Notes: generated by a model not told the origin, from the sequence alone. Positions 20,866 to 29,145 are shown, counted from the stretch's first letter. The stretch is 64,000 nt of DNA from an uncultured Bacteroides sp. (GCA_947574505.1 CANPJW010000002.1:1-64000); one strand, 5' to 3'. Program-made: numbers and translations.

Positions 20866-21056
20866 AAGCATTCAGGAAGCATTCGGGAATAATGTCACAT
20901 TATTCCGTAATTATTCGGGAAGAATGTGTGATTATTACGGAAGAATATAGGATTATTCCCGAATAATAGCGGAAGAACAAGGCTTTTTTCGGGAAGAATG
21001 CCACATTATTCGGGAATTATTACGGAAGAATAGCCGATTATTCCGGAATAATGAAT
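20866..21056. repeat. Cluster 1 of TTATTCnnGAATAA-type dyad repeats
   Basis: The sequence is built from variants of a dyad with half-sites ATTATTC and GAATAAT or GAAGAAT around a central CGG, CGT or CCG. Successive copies start about 21-22 bp apart, roughly two DNA helix turns, with a few half-spaced ones. Examples are TTATTCCCGAATAA near 20953 and ATTATTCCGGAATAAT near 21037. Copies at the left edge decay to GGAAGCATTC steps of 11 bp. Regular helical phasing suggests side-by-side binding of a protein. Confidence 0.75.
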
Positions 21057-21156
21057 GTTAATTTCAGCTCAAAATTAGCAAACGCATACCAACAGATGTG
21101 AATTTTAAGTTAAATCAGCCGTTTTATCACATTTCTTTTATTCCGTTAACCTTTTG

Positions 21157-21232
21157 ATTATTCGGGAATAATGGCACATTATTCCGTAATTATTCGGGAA
21201 GAATGTAGGATTATTCCGGAAGAATGTGGGAA
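21157..21232. repeat. Cluster 2, imperfect direct copy of part of cluster 1
   Basis: About 60 bp here repeat the left part of cluster 1 (20879-20937) with only a few changes: the order of a perfect ATTATTCGGGAATAAT-type dyad, then CACATTATTCCGTAATT, then ATTCGGGAAGAATG is the same. The two copies start about 278 bp apart and have the same orientation. Confidence 0.75.
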
Positions 21233-21282
21233 AACTCCCGTATTTTGACCATAAAGTAAAGTATATATATCTACTACATCTT

Positions 21283-21303
21283 CCGCGCGTGCGTGCGCAC
21301 GTG
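21283..21303. other. Alternating purine-pyrimidine tract with palindrome CGTGCGCACG
   Basis: A GC-rich run of alternating C/G and T/G steps contains the perfect 10-bp palindrome CGTGCGCACG at about 21292-21301. It stands out in an otherwise A/T-rich surrounding. Such tracts can adopt left-handed DNA or act as a protein site; no function is proven. Confidence 0.5.
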
Positions 21304-21429
21304 AGAAGAATTTTATTTTGAAGATATTTTTTTGAATGGTGGAAAAGAAAAAGTTGCGCAAAAAAGAAAACCCACAAAGAAAAAATTCTTGTGGATAAAA
21401 AGATAAATACCAATTCAAGGTTCAGTGAT

Positions 21430-21437
21430 TACTTTTG
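21430..21437 (+). promoter_or_regulatory. Candidate -7 element TACTTTTG
   Basis: It matches the Bacteroides -7 consensus TAnnTTTG and lies 24 bp upstream of the ATG at 21462, leaving a short leader with an A/G-rich stretch (AACAAGAAG) just before the start. No clear -33 TTTG is visible. Confidence 0.5.
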
Positions 21438-21461
21438 CAGAGAATTTCAAAAACAAGAAGT

Positions 21462-21734
21462 ATGACAACAGAACTCCCAGGATTCAACGCAGTAAGCACA
21501 CAAACGCTATCAGATGTCTTAAAAGACATCCTTTCTGCTTTAGACGATGTTGAAGATGCCAACAAGATATTCAGCTCCATTGCAGAAGCAAGGCAAAACA
21601 CCAAGGTAATATCCACCCGAAATGCCATTACAATCAATAAAGCGATGGAAATGGCATCCGGAAATCTGGATATGTCCTGCCGTGACCTTGTAACGCAGTG
21701 TCGAAAATTGTCCGGCTTACTCAAACGAATATAG
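21462..21734 (+). CDS. Small hypothetical phage protein (90 aa)
   Basis: I chose the ATG at 21462 (MTTELPGFNAVST) because a Bacteroides-type -7 element and an A/G-rich leader sit directly before it; an upstream in-frame start at 21435 would lie on top of that promoter element. The protein is mostly helical with heptad-like leucines (TLSDVLKDILSALDDVEDANKIFSSI) and no recognised domain. It is read toward the integrase module and its last 14 bases overlap the 3' end of the opposite gene ending at 21721. Function unknown; a small regulator would fit the position, but nothing in the sequence shows it. Confidence 0.55.
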   Translation: MTTELPGFNAVSTQTLSDVLKDILSALDDVEDANKIFSSIAEARQNTKVISTRNAITINKAMEMASGNLDMSCRDLVTQCRKLSGLLKRI

Positions 21735-22053
21735 CCTTTGCATCGTAATAGAGACGCCCTGTACAACACAAGGCACCCGGTTTATGATGTTCTCTCCCGT
21801 CACAGTCAAGTTTGCCTGCCGCTTGCCCGTCTTTACTGTTCAAGGTTTCCGCTACAATGCGTCCGATGTCGTAGCCGGAACTTCCGGCACACGACTTACT
21901 GACACACGGAATAACCAAATCAGCCTCATCGTCCGCCAAGAAAGTTATCTCACGTTCTTCAACTGCTGCATGAAATCCAAATGTTTGATTTCTCAAAGTG
22001 ATAGTTATGCGCTCCACTTTTCGCCAATGGCAGAAATATTCTTTCAGTTTCAT
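21721..22053 (-). CDS. Hypothetical protein downstream of the integrase (110 aa)
   Basis: Not recognised. It begins 7 bp after the integrase stop codon in the same direction, so it is probably co-transcribed with it. The N-terminal half alternates charged and hydrophobic residues (MKLKEYFCHWRKVERITITLRNQTFGFHAAVEEREITFLADDEADLVIP), consistent with a beta-rich fold; the C-terminal half has several cysteines (PCVSKSCAGSSGYD, CDG, LCCTG) that could bind metal. It overlaps the convergent small gene by 14 bp. An excision or accessory factor would be expected at this place, but there is no helix-turn-helix signature. Confidence 0.5.
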   Translation of the reverse strand: MKLKEYFCHWRKVERITITLRNQTFGFHAAVEEREITFLADDEADLVIPCVSKSCAGSSGYDIGRIVAETLNSKDGQAAGKLDCDGREHHKPGALCCTGRLYYDAKAIFV

Positions 22054-22060
22054 ATCTTAG

Positions 22061-23545
22061 TTAATTAAACCCTTTACCTTTCTGCCGCTGATACACCACC
22101 GTCTGGTCCTTATCCAAATTGACAATCTTGAACATCACCATCGAACGGCAGGGAATATCTTCGGGCAACATTGCCGCAAGCCGGGCTATCACTTCATCCA
22201 CATTGTTAAACCCTACATCCGTCAGTTCGGCCACCTTATGCCCGTTGTGGTAAGCGGCGGCATTCACCATATAGCGATATGACAAACGAAAATGCGCATC
22301 TTCCTGCTTCTGCTCACGCACGGAAGCCTTTCCCGAGAAGAAAATAAAATCAATCACTTTCTCATTCAGTTCCCATGCCGGAGAATAATCAATCTTGATA
22401 TACCCTCGTGTCACGTTGTGCCCGTTACTGTGGTTCATGCCGAACGCCACATCCGAAATGGATGCACGCACATCGTTCTGCGCCACCGTACCCCAAGTAT
22501 GCCGGAACGTGTACACCGAATACCATTCCTCCTTTGGCATCCCCATGGCCTTGCATAGCTGCTTGATGCCACTATTGACATTGGCGCAAAAGCTGTCCGA
22601 TGTTGTCATTCGCTGATAGAAGTTGAACAACCGTCCGTCATCCTTGGACGTATTCATGTATTTTTCAAACAAGGGCTGGATGATTGCCGGTACACGCATT
22701 TCCATGTATGCACCGTCCGCACGGAACTTCTTCGTCTTTGCACGTTGGTAGTGGATAATCCCGTTCCGATAGTCTTGCTTTCTTAGGCTGTACAGGTCAA
22801 CAGTGTTGATTCCTGCCAAGCAAAGCACCATCATGGCTATGTCACGCCCGAACTCCGTCTGTGGGTATTTCATCTTGCTTTCCGGCAAAGGAAACGAAAA
22901 GAACTCCCTGCACGCTTCGGGGGTGATGGCAAGTTTCTCCGCACGGTCAGCCGATGGTATTTCAACTTTCACCCACGGATTGGTCTTTATGCGGATAATC
23001 CCATTGTCGTAGTCGTTGTATTCCAACATGGCGGCTTTGAATATCTGCCGTATGCAGATGGGATACATTTCCTTTGCCCGGTGTGTCTGTTCAAGTGACT
23101 TTATCCACTTGTTTACTTGTGTAGAAGTCAACTGCCCAAACATCATCCGGCTGGTTCCAACAAACCTCTCCAAGTGTTGCAAGGCAAGTTTATAGTTCTT
23201 GGCATTCCGTTCTTGCCCACGGTCAATCATCCTGTCAATATGCACTCTCGCATAATCAGAAAAACAAATATCGTCATTACCATTCAAAAGGAAGTCCACG
23301 ACTTCCTTGACAGTCCAATGCTCGATATTCTTCCGGTTCAACCGTTCGTTATATTCCACTATCTGCCCGGTACAATACTGGAGCACATAAGGGTCTTCAA
23401 TTTCTTTAGCTCTGGAAAGCTCTTTTTTCGTGACCATCTTGTCGGTCTTGATAAACTGCGTACCTCTATGATGGGTAACTCTGATGTAAACCGGATAAAA
23501 TCCGTCTTTGCGTTCCTTTTGAACGCACGCTTTAAATGTTGCCAT
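22061..23545 (-). CDS. Tyrosine recombinase (prophage integrase)
   Basis: A 494-aa site-specific recombinase that would integrate and excise the prophage. Residues 1-90 form the arm-binding region, about 95-200 the SAM-like core-binding domain (VKEVVDFLL ... RFVGTSRMMFGQLTSTQVNKWIKSLE), and about 220-400 the catalytic domain. The second catalytic box reads YTFRHTWGT with Arg348; the third has His372 in GMNHSNGHN and the nucleophile Tyr382 in TRGYIKID. The first box reads LAGINTVDLYSL near residue 245, with Asn where the classic family has Arg, the pattern also known from IntDOT-type Bacteroides integrases. About 90 residues beyond the usual end follow the tyrosine. It lies at the prophage edge, 262 bp from ppdK, as expected for an integrase beside its attachment site. 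Confidence 0.9.
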   Translation of the reverse strand: MATFKACVQKERKDGFYPVYIRVTHHRGTQFIKTDKMVTKKELSRAKEIEDPYVLQYCTGQIVEYNERLNRKNIEHWTVKEVVDFLLNGNDDICFSDYARVHIDRMIDRGQERNAKNYKLALQHLERFVGTSRMMFGQLTSTQVNKWIKSLEQTHRAKEMYPICIRQIFKAAMLEYNDYDNGIIRIKTNPWVKVEIPSADRAEKLAITPEACREFFSFPLPESKMKYPQTEFGRDIAMMVLCLAGINTVDLYSLRKQDYRNGIIHYQRAKTKKFRADGAYMEMRVPAIIQPLFEKYMNTSKDDGRLFNFYQRMTTSDSFCANVNSGIKQLCKAMGMPKEEWYSVYTFRHTWGTVAQNDVRASISDVAFGMNHSNGHNVTRGYIKIDYSPAWELNEKVIDFIFFSGKASVREQKQEDAHFRLSYRYMVNAAAYHNGHKVAELTDVGFNNVDEVIARLAAMLPEDIPCRSMVMFKIVNLDKDQTVVYQRQKGKGFN

Positions 23546-23740
23546 ATCGTTCTATGTTTCTATCTGTTATTCTTTAAAAGCTATCTAAATAGTCCAAAAT
23601 GCCTTAACTCACTGCCACATCACCAGTTACAACTCTAAACACGCTCTAAACTCTCAACGAAAAGCACAACAACATTCTCTAAACATTTGCGTTAATTCTA
23701 CTCATTTTCCGTGCAGAATGAACGTACCTTTTAAAAATAC
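23546..23740. other. Prophage-chromosome junction region (attachment site expected here)
   Basis: This gap between the integrase start and the ppdK terminator should contain one attachment site. No tRNA gene is present, and the other prophage end is outside the window, so the core repeat cannot be defined from this sequence. Confidence 0.45.
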
Positions 23741-23783
23741 AATAGGCGGTAAGCCTTTGTAAATGAAAAGCATACCGCCTATT
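23741..23783 (-). terminator. Rho-independent terminator of ppdK
   Basis: An 11-bp perfect stem (AATAGGCGGTA at 23741-23751 with TACCGCCTATT at 23773-23783) and a 21-nt loop, followed on the minus strand by a T-rich run. It begins 25 bp after the ppdK stop codon. Confidence 0.8.
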
Positions 23784-23807
23784 TTATTGAGTATCAGCTA
23801 TATCCCG

Positions 23808-26528
23808 CTATTCCTCGATTGCAGCCTGCGCCGCCGCCAGTCTTGCAATAGGTACGCGGAATGGAGAACAACTAACGTAGTTTAGTCCTACTCTGTGGCA
23901 GAACTTCACTGAAGAAGGTTCGCCACCATGTTCACCGCAAATACCACATTTCAAATCCGGACGGATAGCACGGCCTTTTTCTGTTGCCATACGAACCAAT
24001 TGTCCCACACCATTCTGATCGAGAACCTGGAATGGGTCTACTTTCAAAATCTTCTTTTCCAGATAAACAGGAAGGAAAGAAGCAATATCGTCACGAGAAT
24101 AACCGAAGGTCATCTGCGTCAAGTCATTTGTACCGAATGAGAAGAATTCAGCAGAAGAAGCAATACGGTCGGCTGTCAAAGCTGCGCGCGGGATTTCAAT
24201 CATTGTACCTACTTTGAAGTCAATGCTGTTTCCCAACTCTTCGAACAACTTCGCTGCCTCTGTACGAATCACGTTTTCCTGTTCCTTGAATTCATACAAG
24301 ATACCAGTCAGCGGAACCATGATTTCCGGATGAGTCTCCACCCCTTCTTTCTTCAATTCCAATGCAGCACCCAAGATAGCGCGTGTCTGCATCTGAGTAA
24401 TTTCAGGATATGTGTTTCCTAAGCGGCAACCACGATGACCCAACATCGGGTTGTGTTCGCACAACGATTCTACGCGTTGTTGGATATACTGCAAACTTAC
24501 GCCCATTGTATCCGCCATCTCCTGTTGTCCCTTCAAATCATGAGGAACGAACTCATGCAAAGGAGGATCGAGCAGACGTACAGTCACCGGACAGCCCGCC
24601 ATTGCCTTAAAGATACCCTTGAAGTCCGCCTGTTGGTACGGAAGAATCTTAGCCAATGCCTTGCGACGCCCTTCAGCATCTTCTGCCAGAATCATTTCAC
24701 GCATTGCCTTAATCTTTTCACCTTCAAAGAACATATGTTCCGTACGGCAAAGACCGATACCCACCGCACCGAAGTTACGTGCCACTTCCGCATCATGAGG
24801 AGTATCCGCATTGGTACGTACTTGCAGACGGGTATATTTATCAGCCAGTGTCATCAATTCTGCAAAGTCACCGGAAAGCTCGGCAGCTTTCGTCTCTACC
24901 TTACCATTATATACTACACCCGTACTTCCGTTCAGAGAGATGTAATCACCTTCTTTCAGCACCACACCGTCAATTTCCACCGTACGTGCCTTATAGTCAA
25001 TATTCAATGCACCAGCACCCGACACACAGCATTTACCCATACCACGGGCTACCACAGCAGCGTGAGAAGTCATACCTCCACGGGCAGTCAGGATACCTTC
25101 GGCGACAGCCATACCCGCCAAGTCCTCAGGAGAGGTCTCGATACGAACCATCACCACACGTTTGCCGGCAGCATGCCATTCGGCAGCTTCATCAGCGAAG
25201 AATACAATCTGACCAGTTGCAGCACCCGGAGAAGCCGGAAGACCACGAGTCAGGATTTTTGCTTTTTTCAAAGCATCCTTGTCAAATACAGGGTGGAGCA
25301 ATTCATCCAGCTTATTCGGTTCAACGCGCATCAAGGCTGTCTTTTCGTCAATCATACCCTGACGGAGCAAATCCATAGCAATCTTCACCATGGCAGCACC
25401 CGTACGTTTACCGTTACGTGTTTGGAGGAACCAAAGCTTACCTTCTTGAACGGTGAACTCCATGTCCTGCATATCTTTATAGTGATTTTCCAATTTTGTC
25501 TGAAGCGCATCCAATTCTTTATAGATTTCTGGCATAGCTTCTTCCATAGAAGGATATTTTGCTGCACGTTCTTCTTCGCTTACTCCGGCCAGTTGAGCCC
25601 AACGTTGGGAACCGATCTTAGTAATCTGTTGCGGAGTACGGATACCGGCTACTACGTCTTCACCTTGCGCGTTAATCAGGTATTCACCATTGAAAAGGTC
25701 TTCACCTGTAGCTGCGTCACGTGAGAAACAAACGCCGGTTGCGGAAGTATCTCCCATATTACCGAATACCATTGCCTGTACGTTTACGGCTGTTCCCCAT
25801 TCGTCAGGAATACTTTCCATCTTACGGTAAAGGATAGCACGTTCATTCATCCATGAATCGAATACAGCACAGATGGCCCCCCAAAGCTGTTCGTATGCAC
25901 AAGTCGGAAAATCTCTTCCTGTCTGTTCTTTTACGGCAGCTTTAAATTTCTTCACAAGCTCTTTCAGGTCTTCCACTTCCAGCTCGTTATCAAGTTTCAC
26001 ACCTTTCGCTTCTTTCACCTCTTCGATGATAGCTTCGAACGGGTCAATATCTTCCTTATTAGTAGGTTTCATTCCCAAAACCACGTCACCGTACATCTGT
26101 ACAAAACGACGGTAAGAATCCCATGCAAAGCGTGCATTACCAGTCTTGCGGATAATTCCTTCCACCACTTCATCATTCAGACCAAGGTTCAGAATAGTAT
26201 CCATCATACCCGGCATAGATGCGCGTGCACCAGAACGTACAGATACCAACAAAGGATTTTCAACATCACCGAATTTAGATTTCATCAACGCTTCCACATG
26301 AGTGATTGCTTTTACAACTTCATCTTTCAGCAACTCAACCACTTTATCACGTCCTAACGTGTTGTATTCCGTACAAACATCTGTAGTTATTGTGAATCCG
26401 GGAGGGACTGGAATTCCAATTAAATTCATTTCGGCAAGATTGGCACCTTTACCACCTAACAAATTCCTCATGTCGGCCTTTCCTTCTGCCTGACCATTTC
26501 CAAAGGTATAAACTCTTTTTTTATCCAT
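23808..26528 (-). CDS. ppdK: Pyruvate, phosphate dikinase
   Basis: This 906-aa cytoplasmic enzyme interconverts pyruvate + ATP + phosphate and phosphoenolpyruvate + AMP + diphosphate, linking glycolysis and gluconeogenesis; in Bacteroides it supports energy-efficient glycolysis. The nucleotide-binding domain begins with FGNGQAEGKADMRNLLGGKGANLAEM and contains VSVRSGARASMPGMMDTILNLGLND; the swivelling domain carries the phosphorylated His489 in GGMTSHAAVVARGMGK; the C-terminal PEP/pyruvate barrel has HRGCRLG and the catalytic Cys in CGICGEHGGEPSS. Full length for the family. It is a single-gene unit with its own terminator and a promoter region containing three TTCGCAAA-type sites. Confidence 0.97.
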   Translation of the reverse strand: MDKKRVYTFGNGQAEGKADMRNLLGGKGANLAEMNLIGIPVPPGFTITTDVCTEYNTLGRDKVVELLKDEVVKAITHVEALMKSKFGDVENPLLVSVRSGARASMPGMMDTILNLGLNDEVVEGIIRKTGNARFAWDSYRRFVQMYGDVVLGMKPTNKEDIDPFEAIIEEVKEAKGVKLDNELEVEDLKELVKKFKAAVKEQTGRDFPTCAYEQLWGAICAVFDSWMNERAILYRKMESIPDEWGTAVNVQAMVFGNMGDTSATGVCFSRDAATGEDLFNGEYLINAQGEDVVAGIRTPQQITKIGSQRWAQLAGVSEEERAAKYPSMEEAMPEIYKELDALQTKLENHYKDMQDMEFTVQEGKLWFLQTRNGKRTGAAMVKIAMDLLRQGMIDEKTALMRVEPNKLDELLHPVFDKDALKKAKILTRGLPASPGAATGQIVFFADEAAEWHAAGKRVVMVRIETSPEDLAGMAVAEGILTARGGMTSHAAVVARGMGKCCVSGAGALNIDYKARTVEIDGVVLKEGDYISLNGSTGVVYNGKVETKAAELSGDFAELMTLADKYTRLQVRTNADTPHDAEVARNFGAVGIGLCRTEHMFFEGEKIKAMREMILAEDAEGRRKALAKILPYQQADFKGIFKAMAGCPVTVRLLDPPLHEFVPHDLKGQQEMADTMGVSLQYIQQRVESLCEHNPMLGHRGCRLGNTYPEITQMQTRAILGAALELKKEGVETHPEIMVPLTGILYEFKEQENVIRTEAAKLFEELGNSIDFKVGTMIEIPRAALTADRIASSAEFFSFGTNDLTQMTFGYSRDDIASFLPVYLEKKILKVDPFQVLDQNGVGQLVRMATEKGRAIRPDLKCGICGEHGGEPSSVKFCHRVGLNYVSCSPFRVPIARLAAAQAAIEE

Positions 26529-26565
26529 AATATTGTGTTTAAAGTTACATTATGACTTTTTTCTG

Positions 26566-26612
26566 TTCGCAAATCTAAGGATATTTCGCAAATCAGAAAA
26601 CTTTTTGCGAAA
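26566..26612. promoter_or_regulatory. Three TTCGCAAA-type sites at 19-bp spacing over the ppdK promoter
   Basis: TTCGCAAATC occurs at 26566-26575 and again at 26585-26594, and the inverse form TTTGCGAA at 26604-26611. The second and third also make a 9-bp inverted repeat (TTTCGCAAA at 26584-26592, TTTGCGAAA at 26604-26612). The first overlaps the -7 element of ppdK. A dimeric or tandem regulator could bind here. Confidence 0.5.
26570..26577 (-). promoter_or_regulatory. Candidate ppdK -7 element TAGATTTG
   Basis: Fits TAnnTTTG on the minus strand, 41 bp upstream of the ppdK ATG. A TTTT lies 19 bp further upstream as a weak -33 match. Confidence 0.5.
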
Positions 26613-26692
26613 AAACTTTCTATCAAAATGCAATTTCGACATTACAATCTGTATTATTTCTACAGACACGAAAGTTTTCCAAAAAAAATACC

Positions 26693-26700
26693 TACTTTTG
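26693..26700 (+). promoter_or_regulatory. Candidate -7 element TACTTTTG for the rRNA methyltransferase gene
   Basis: Fits TAnnTTTG and lies 27 bp upstream of the GTG start at 26728; no strong -33 element is seen. Confidence 0.5.
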
Positions 26701-26727
26701 CAAAGTAATTATTAGACTGGTGTAAAA

Positions 26728-28146
26728 GTGGCAAGAAAGAAAAAAGAACTTCCCTTATTGGAGAAGATAACAATCATGGATGTGGCTGCCGAAGGAAAAG
26801 CCATCGCAAAAGTAAACGACCTGGTAATTTTTGTTCCCTACGTAGTGCCGGGCGATGTCGTAGACCTTCAGATCAAACGTAAGAAAAATAAATATGCCGA
26901 AGCAGAAGCGGTGAAGTTTCATGAACTATCGCCCAATCGTGCCGTTCCTTTCTGTCAACACTATGGCGTATGCGGCGGTTGCAAGTGGCAGGTGCTCCCC
27001 TATCCGGAGCAAATCAGATACAAACAGAAGCAAGTGGAAGATAATCTGAGACGTATCGGAAAAATCGAGCTTCCCGAGATTTCCCCGATTCTCGGTTCGG
27101 CTAAAACGGAGTGGTACAGAAACAAACTGGAGTTCACATTTTCCAATAAACGTTGGCTGACCAACGAAGAAGTCCGCCAGGATGTGAAGTATGACCAGAT
27201 GAATGCTGTCGGTTTCCATATTCCGGGAGCGTTCGACAAGGTGCTGGCTATCGAAAAATGTTGGCTGCAGGACGATATATCCAACCGTATCCGGAATGCG
27301 ATACGCGACTATGCTTACGAACATGATTATTCATTCATCAATCTGCGTACACAAGAAGGTATGCTGCGGAATATGATTGTCCGTACTTCTTCAACGGGCG
27401 AATTGATGGTAATCGTGATTTGCAAGATTACGGAAGAGCACGAAATGACACAGTTCAAGCAACTGCTTCAGTTTGTCGCTGATTCTTTCCCGGAAATTAC
27501 ATCTTTGCTATACATTATTAATAATAAGTGCAACGACACCATCAATGATTTGGATGTGCACATATTTAAAGGTAAAGATCATATCTTTGAAGAAATGGAA
27601 GGCCTGCGTTTCAAGGTAGGTCCGAAATCATTCTATCAGACCAATTCGGAACAGGCTTATAATCTATATAAGATAGCCCGTGACTTTGCCGGACTGACCG
27701 GAAATGAACTGGTGTACGACCTCTATACCGGAACAGGCACGATTGCCAACTTTGTCTCACGCCAGGCGCGCCAAGTGATTGGTATCGAATATGTGCCGGA
27801 AGCTATTGAAGACGCAAAGGTGAATGCGGAAATCAATGATATTAAAAATACCTTGTTCTATGCCGGCGACATGAAGGATATGTTGACTCAGGACTTCATC
27901 AATCAGCATGGACGCCCAGACGTTATCATAACAGACCCCCCTCGCGCAGGTATGCATCAAGATGTGGTTGACGTTATTTTGTTTGCCGAACCCAAACGGA
28001 TTGTTTATGTAAGTTGTAATCCTGCTACTCAGGCACGCGATTTGCAGTTACTGGATGGTAAATACAAGGTGAAAGCTGTGCAGCCGGTAGATATGTTCCC
28101 TCACACTCATCATGTGGAGAATGTAGTATTACTAGAACTTCGATAA
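26728..28146 (+). CDS. rlmD: 23S rRNA (uracil-C5)-methyltransferase, RlmD/RumA type
   Basis: A 472-aa S-adenosylmethionine-dependent enzyme that makes 5-methyluridine in 23S rRNA. The N-terminal TRAM RNA-binding domain spans about 10-65. The iron-sulfur cluster cysteines are in CQHYGVCGGC (C76, C82, C85). The methyltransferase domain has LYTGTGTIANFV (SAM site), DPPRAGMH and the catalytic Cys in VSCNPATQARDL. I accept the GTG start because MARKKKELPLLEKITI leads straight into the TRAM domain and no ATG is better placed. Bacteroidetes enzymes of this group may modify one or both of positions 747 and 1939, so the exact target is not settled by sequence alone. It is followed by the pseudouridine synthase gene after 12 bp, an RNA-modification pair. 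Confidence 0.93.
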   Translation: MARKKKELPLLEKITIMDVAAEGKAIAKVNDLVIFVPYVVPGDVVDLQIKRKKNKYAEAEAVKFHELSPNRAVPFCQHYGVCGGCKWQVLPYPEQIRYKQKQVEDNLRRIGKIELPEISPILGSAKTEWYRNKLEFTFSNKRWLTNEEVRQDVKYDQMNAVGFHIPGAFDKVLAIEKCWLQDDISNRIRNAIRDYAYEHDYSFINLRTQEGMLRNMIVRTSSTGELMVIVICKITEEHEMTQFKQLLQFVADSFPEITSLLYIINNKCNDTINDLDVHIFKGKDHIFEEMEGLRFKVGPKSFYQTNSEQAYNLYKIARDFAGLTGNELVYDLYTGTGTIANFVSRQARQVIGIEYVPEAIEDAKVNAEINDIKNTLFYAGDMKDMLTQDFINQHGRPDVIITDPPRAGMHQDVVDVILFAEPKRIVYVSCNPATQARDLQLLDGKYKVKAVQPVDMFPHTHHVENVVLLELR

Positions 28147-28158
28147 AAGAAAAAAGAA

Positions 28159-29079
28159 ATGGAAAAAAGACCTAGAAAGACACCTGCTGAAAGAGCACGT
28201 GCCCAATATACGAACTATGCAGTCAGGGAACCGATGGAACTCATGGATTTCCTCGCTGCCAAAATGCCGGACGCAAGCCGCACAAAGCTGAAATCTTTGT
28301 TAAGCAAGCGGGTGGTATTTGTTGACAATGTGATCACTACACAATTCAACTACCCTCTTCAACCGGGAATGAAGGTGCAAATCAGCAAGCAAAAGGGAAA
28401 GAAAGAGTTTAATAACAGATTGCTGAAAATCGTATATGAGGACGCTTATATCATTGTTGTCGAAAAGATGCAAGGACTCTTGTCCGTCAATACGGAGCGT
28501 CAGAAAGAGCGTACCGCTTATACAATACTCAATGAATATGTACAACGCTCCGGACGCCAGTTTCGTGTGTATATTGTTCACCGTCTGGACAGAGACACTT
28601 CCGGCTTGATGATGTTTGCCAAAGACGAAAAAACACAGCGGACGCTACGCGACAACTGGCATGAGATAGTGACCGACCGCCGATATGTGGCCGTAGTGGA
28701 AGGAAATATGGAGAAAGACTATGATACGATAGTATCCTGGTTGACAGATAAGACTTTGTATGTAAGCTCCAGCAAATACGACGACGGTGGTTCCAAATCA
28801 ATCACACATTATAGAACCATCAAACGTGCGAACGGGTATTCTCTTGTAGAACTTGATTTGGAGACAGGGCGCAAGAACCAGATTCGTGTGCATATGCAGG
28901 ATTTAGGTCATCCGATTGTCGGTGATGGAAGATATGGCGGAGAAAACTATTCGAATCCTATCGGACGCATGGCACTTCACGCTTTCAAACTTTGTTTCTA
29001 TCATCCGGTAACGGGAGATTTGATGGAGTTTGAGACACCTTATCCGGCAGATTTCAAGAAGCTGTTTCTGAAGAAATAA
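28159..29079 (+). CDS. RluA-family pseudouridine synthase with S4 domain
   Basis: A 306-aa RNA-modifying enzyme that isomerises uridine to pseudouridine. Residues about 28-78 form an S4 RNA-binding domain (MDFLAAKMPDASRTKLKSLLSKRVVFVDN). The catalytic domain contains HRLDRDTSGLMMFAKD with the nucleophile Asp144, and the family motif RKNQIRVHMQDLGHPIVGDGRYG. It lies 12 bp after the rRNA methyltransferase gene and likely shares its mRNA; a strong terminator follows. The precise RNA target (RluC- or RluD-like) cannot be decided from the sequence alone. Confidence 0.92.
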   Translation: MEKRPRKTPAERARAQYTNYAVREPMELMDFLAAKMPDASRTKLKSLLSKRVVFVDNVITTQFNYPLQPGMKVQISKQKGKKEFNNRLLKIVYEDAYIIVVEKMQGLLSVNTERQKERTAYTILNEYVQRSGRQFRVYIVHRLDRDTSGLMMFAKDEKTQRTLRDNWHEIVTDRRYVAVVEGNMEKDYDTIVSWLTDKTLYVSSSKYDDGGSKSITHYRTIKRANGYSLVELDLETGRKNQIRVHMQDLGHPIVGDGRYGGENYSNPIGRMALHAFKLCFYHPVTGDLMEFETPYPADFKKLFLKK

Positions 29080-29084
29080 AAAAT

Positions 29085-29121
29085 AAAAGCGGAACTCTAA
29101 AAAAAAGAGACTTCCGCTTTT
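29085..29121. terminator. Bidirectional terminator
   Basis: AAAAGCGGAA (29085-29094) pairs with TTCCGCTTTT (29112-29121) around an A-rich loop, with T runs outside both arms. It can end both the rightward pseudouridine synthase gene and the leftward lipoprotein gene. Confidence 0.8.
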
Positions 29122-29145
29122 TATTTATATTAAAATATTCATCTT

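Larger units (their letters stand above)
20730..21461. other. Non-coding region of the prophage with repeat clusters
   Basis: About 730 bp without a convincing gene. It holds two clusters of short dyad repeats (20866-21056 and 21157-21232), a Z-DNA-like alternating purine-pyrimidine tract (21283-21303) and, at the right end, a candidate promoter for the next gene. A-rich runs follow the alternating tract (21300-21400). The combination of iterated sites, an A/T-rich stretch and a position between divergent phage modules would suit a replication origin, a packaging site or a repressor-binding region. Confidence 0.6.

Noticed and set aside
20866..21232. The repeat clusters as a CRISPR array
   Set aside because: Repeats are short dyads at 21-22 bp spacing without unique spacers of constant length, and no cas genes are near.
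23546..23807. A tRNA gene as attachment site
   Set aside because: No tRNA-like sequence or cloverleaf is visible in the gap.
24435..25724. A long plus-strand open frame opposite ppdK
   Set aside because: It is the antisense of a clearly conserved gene and its translation has low-complexity, His/Thr-rich composition typical of shadows.
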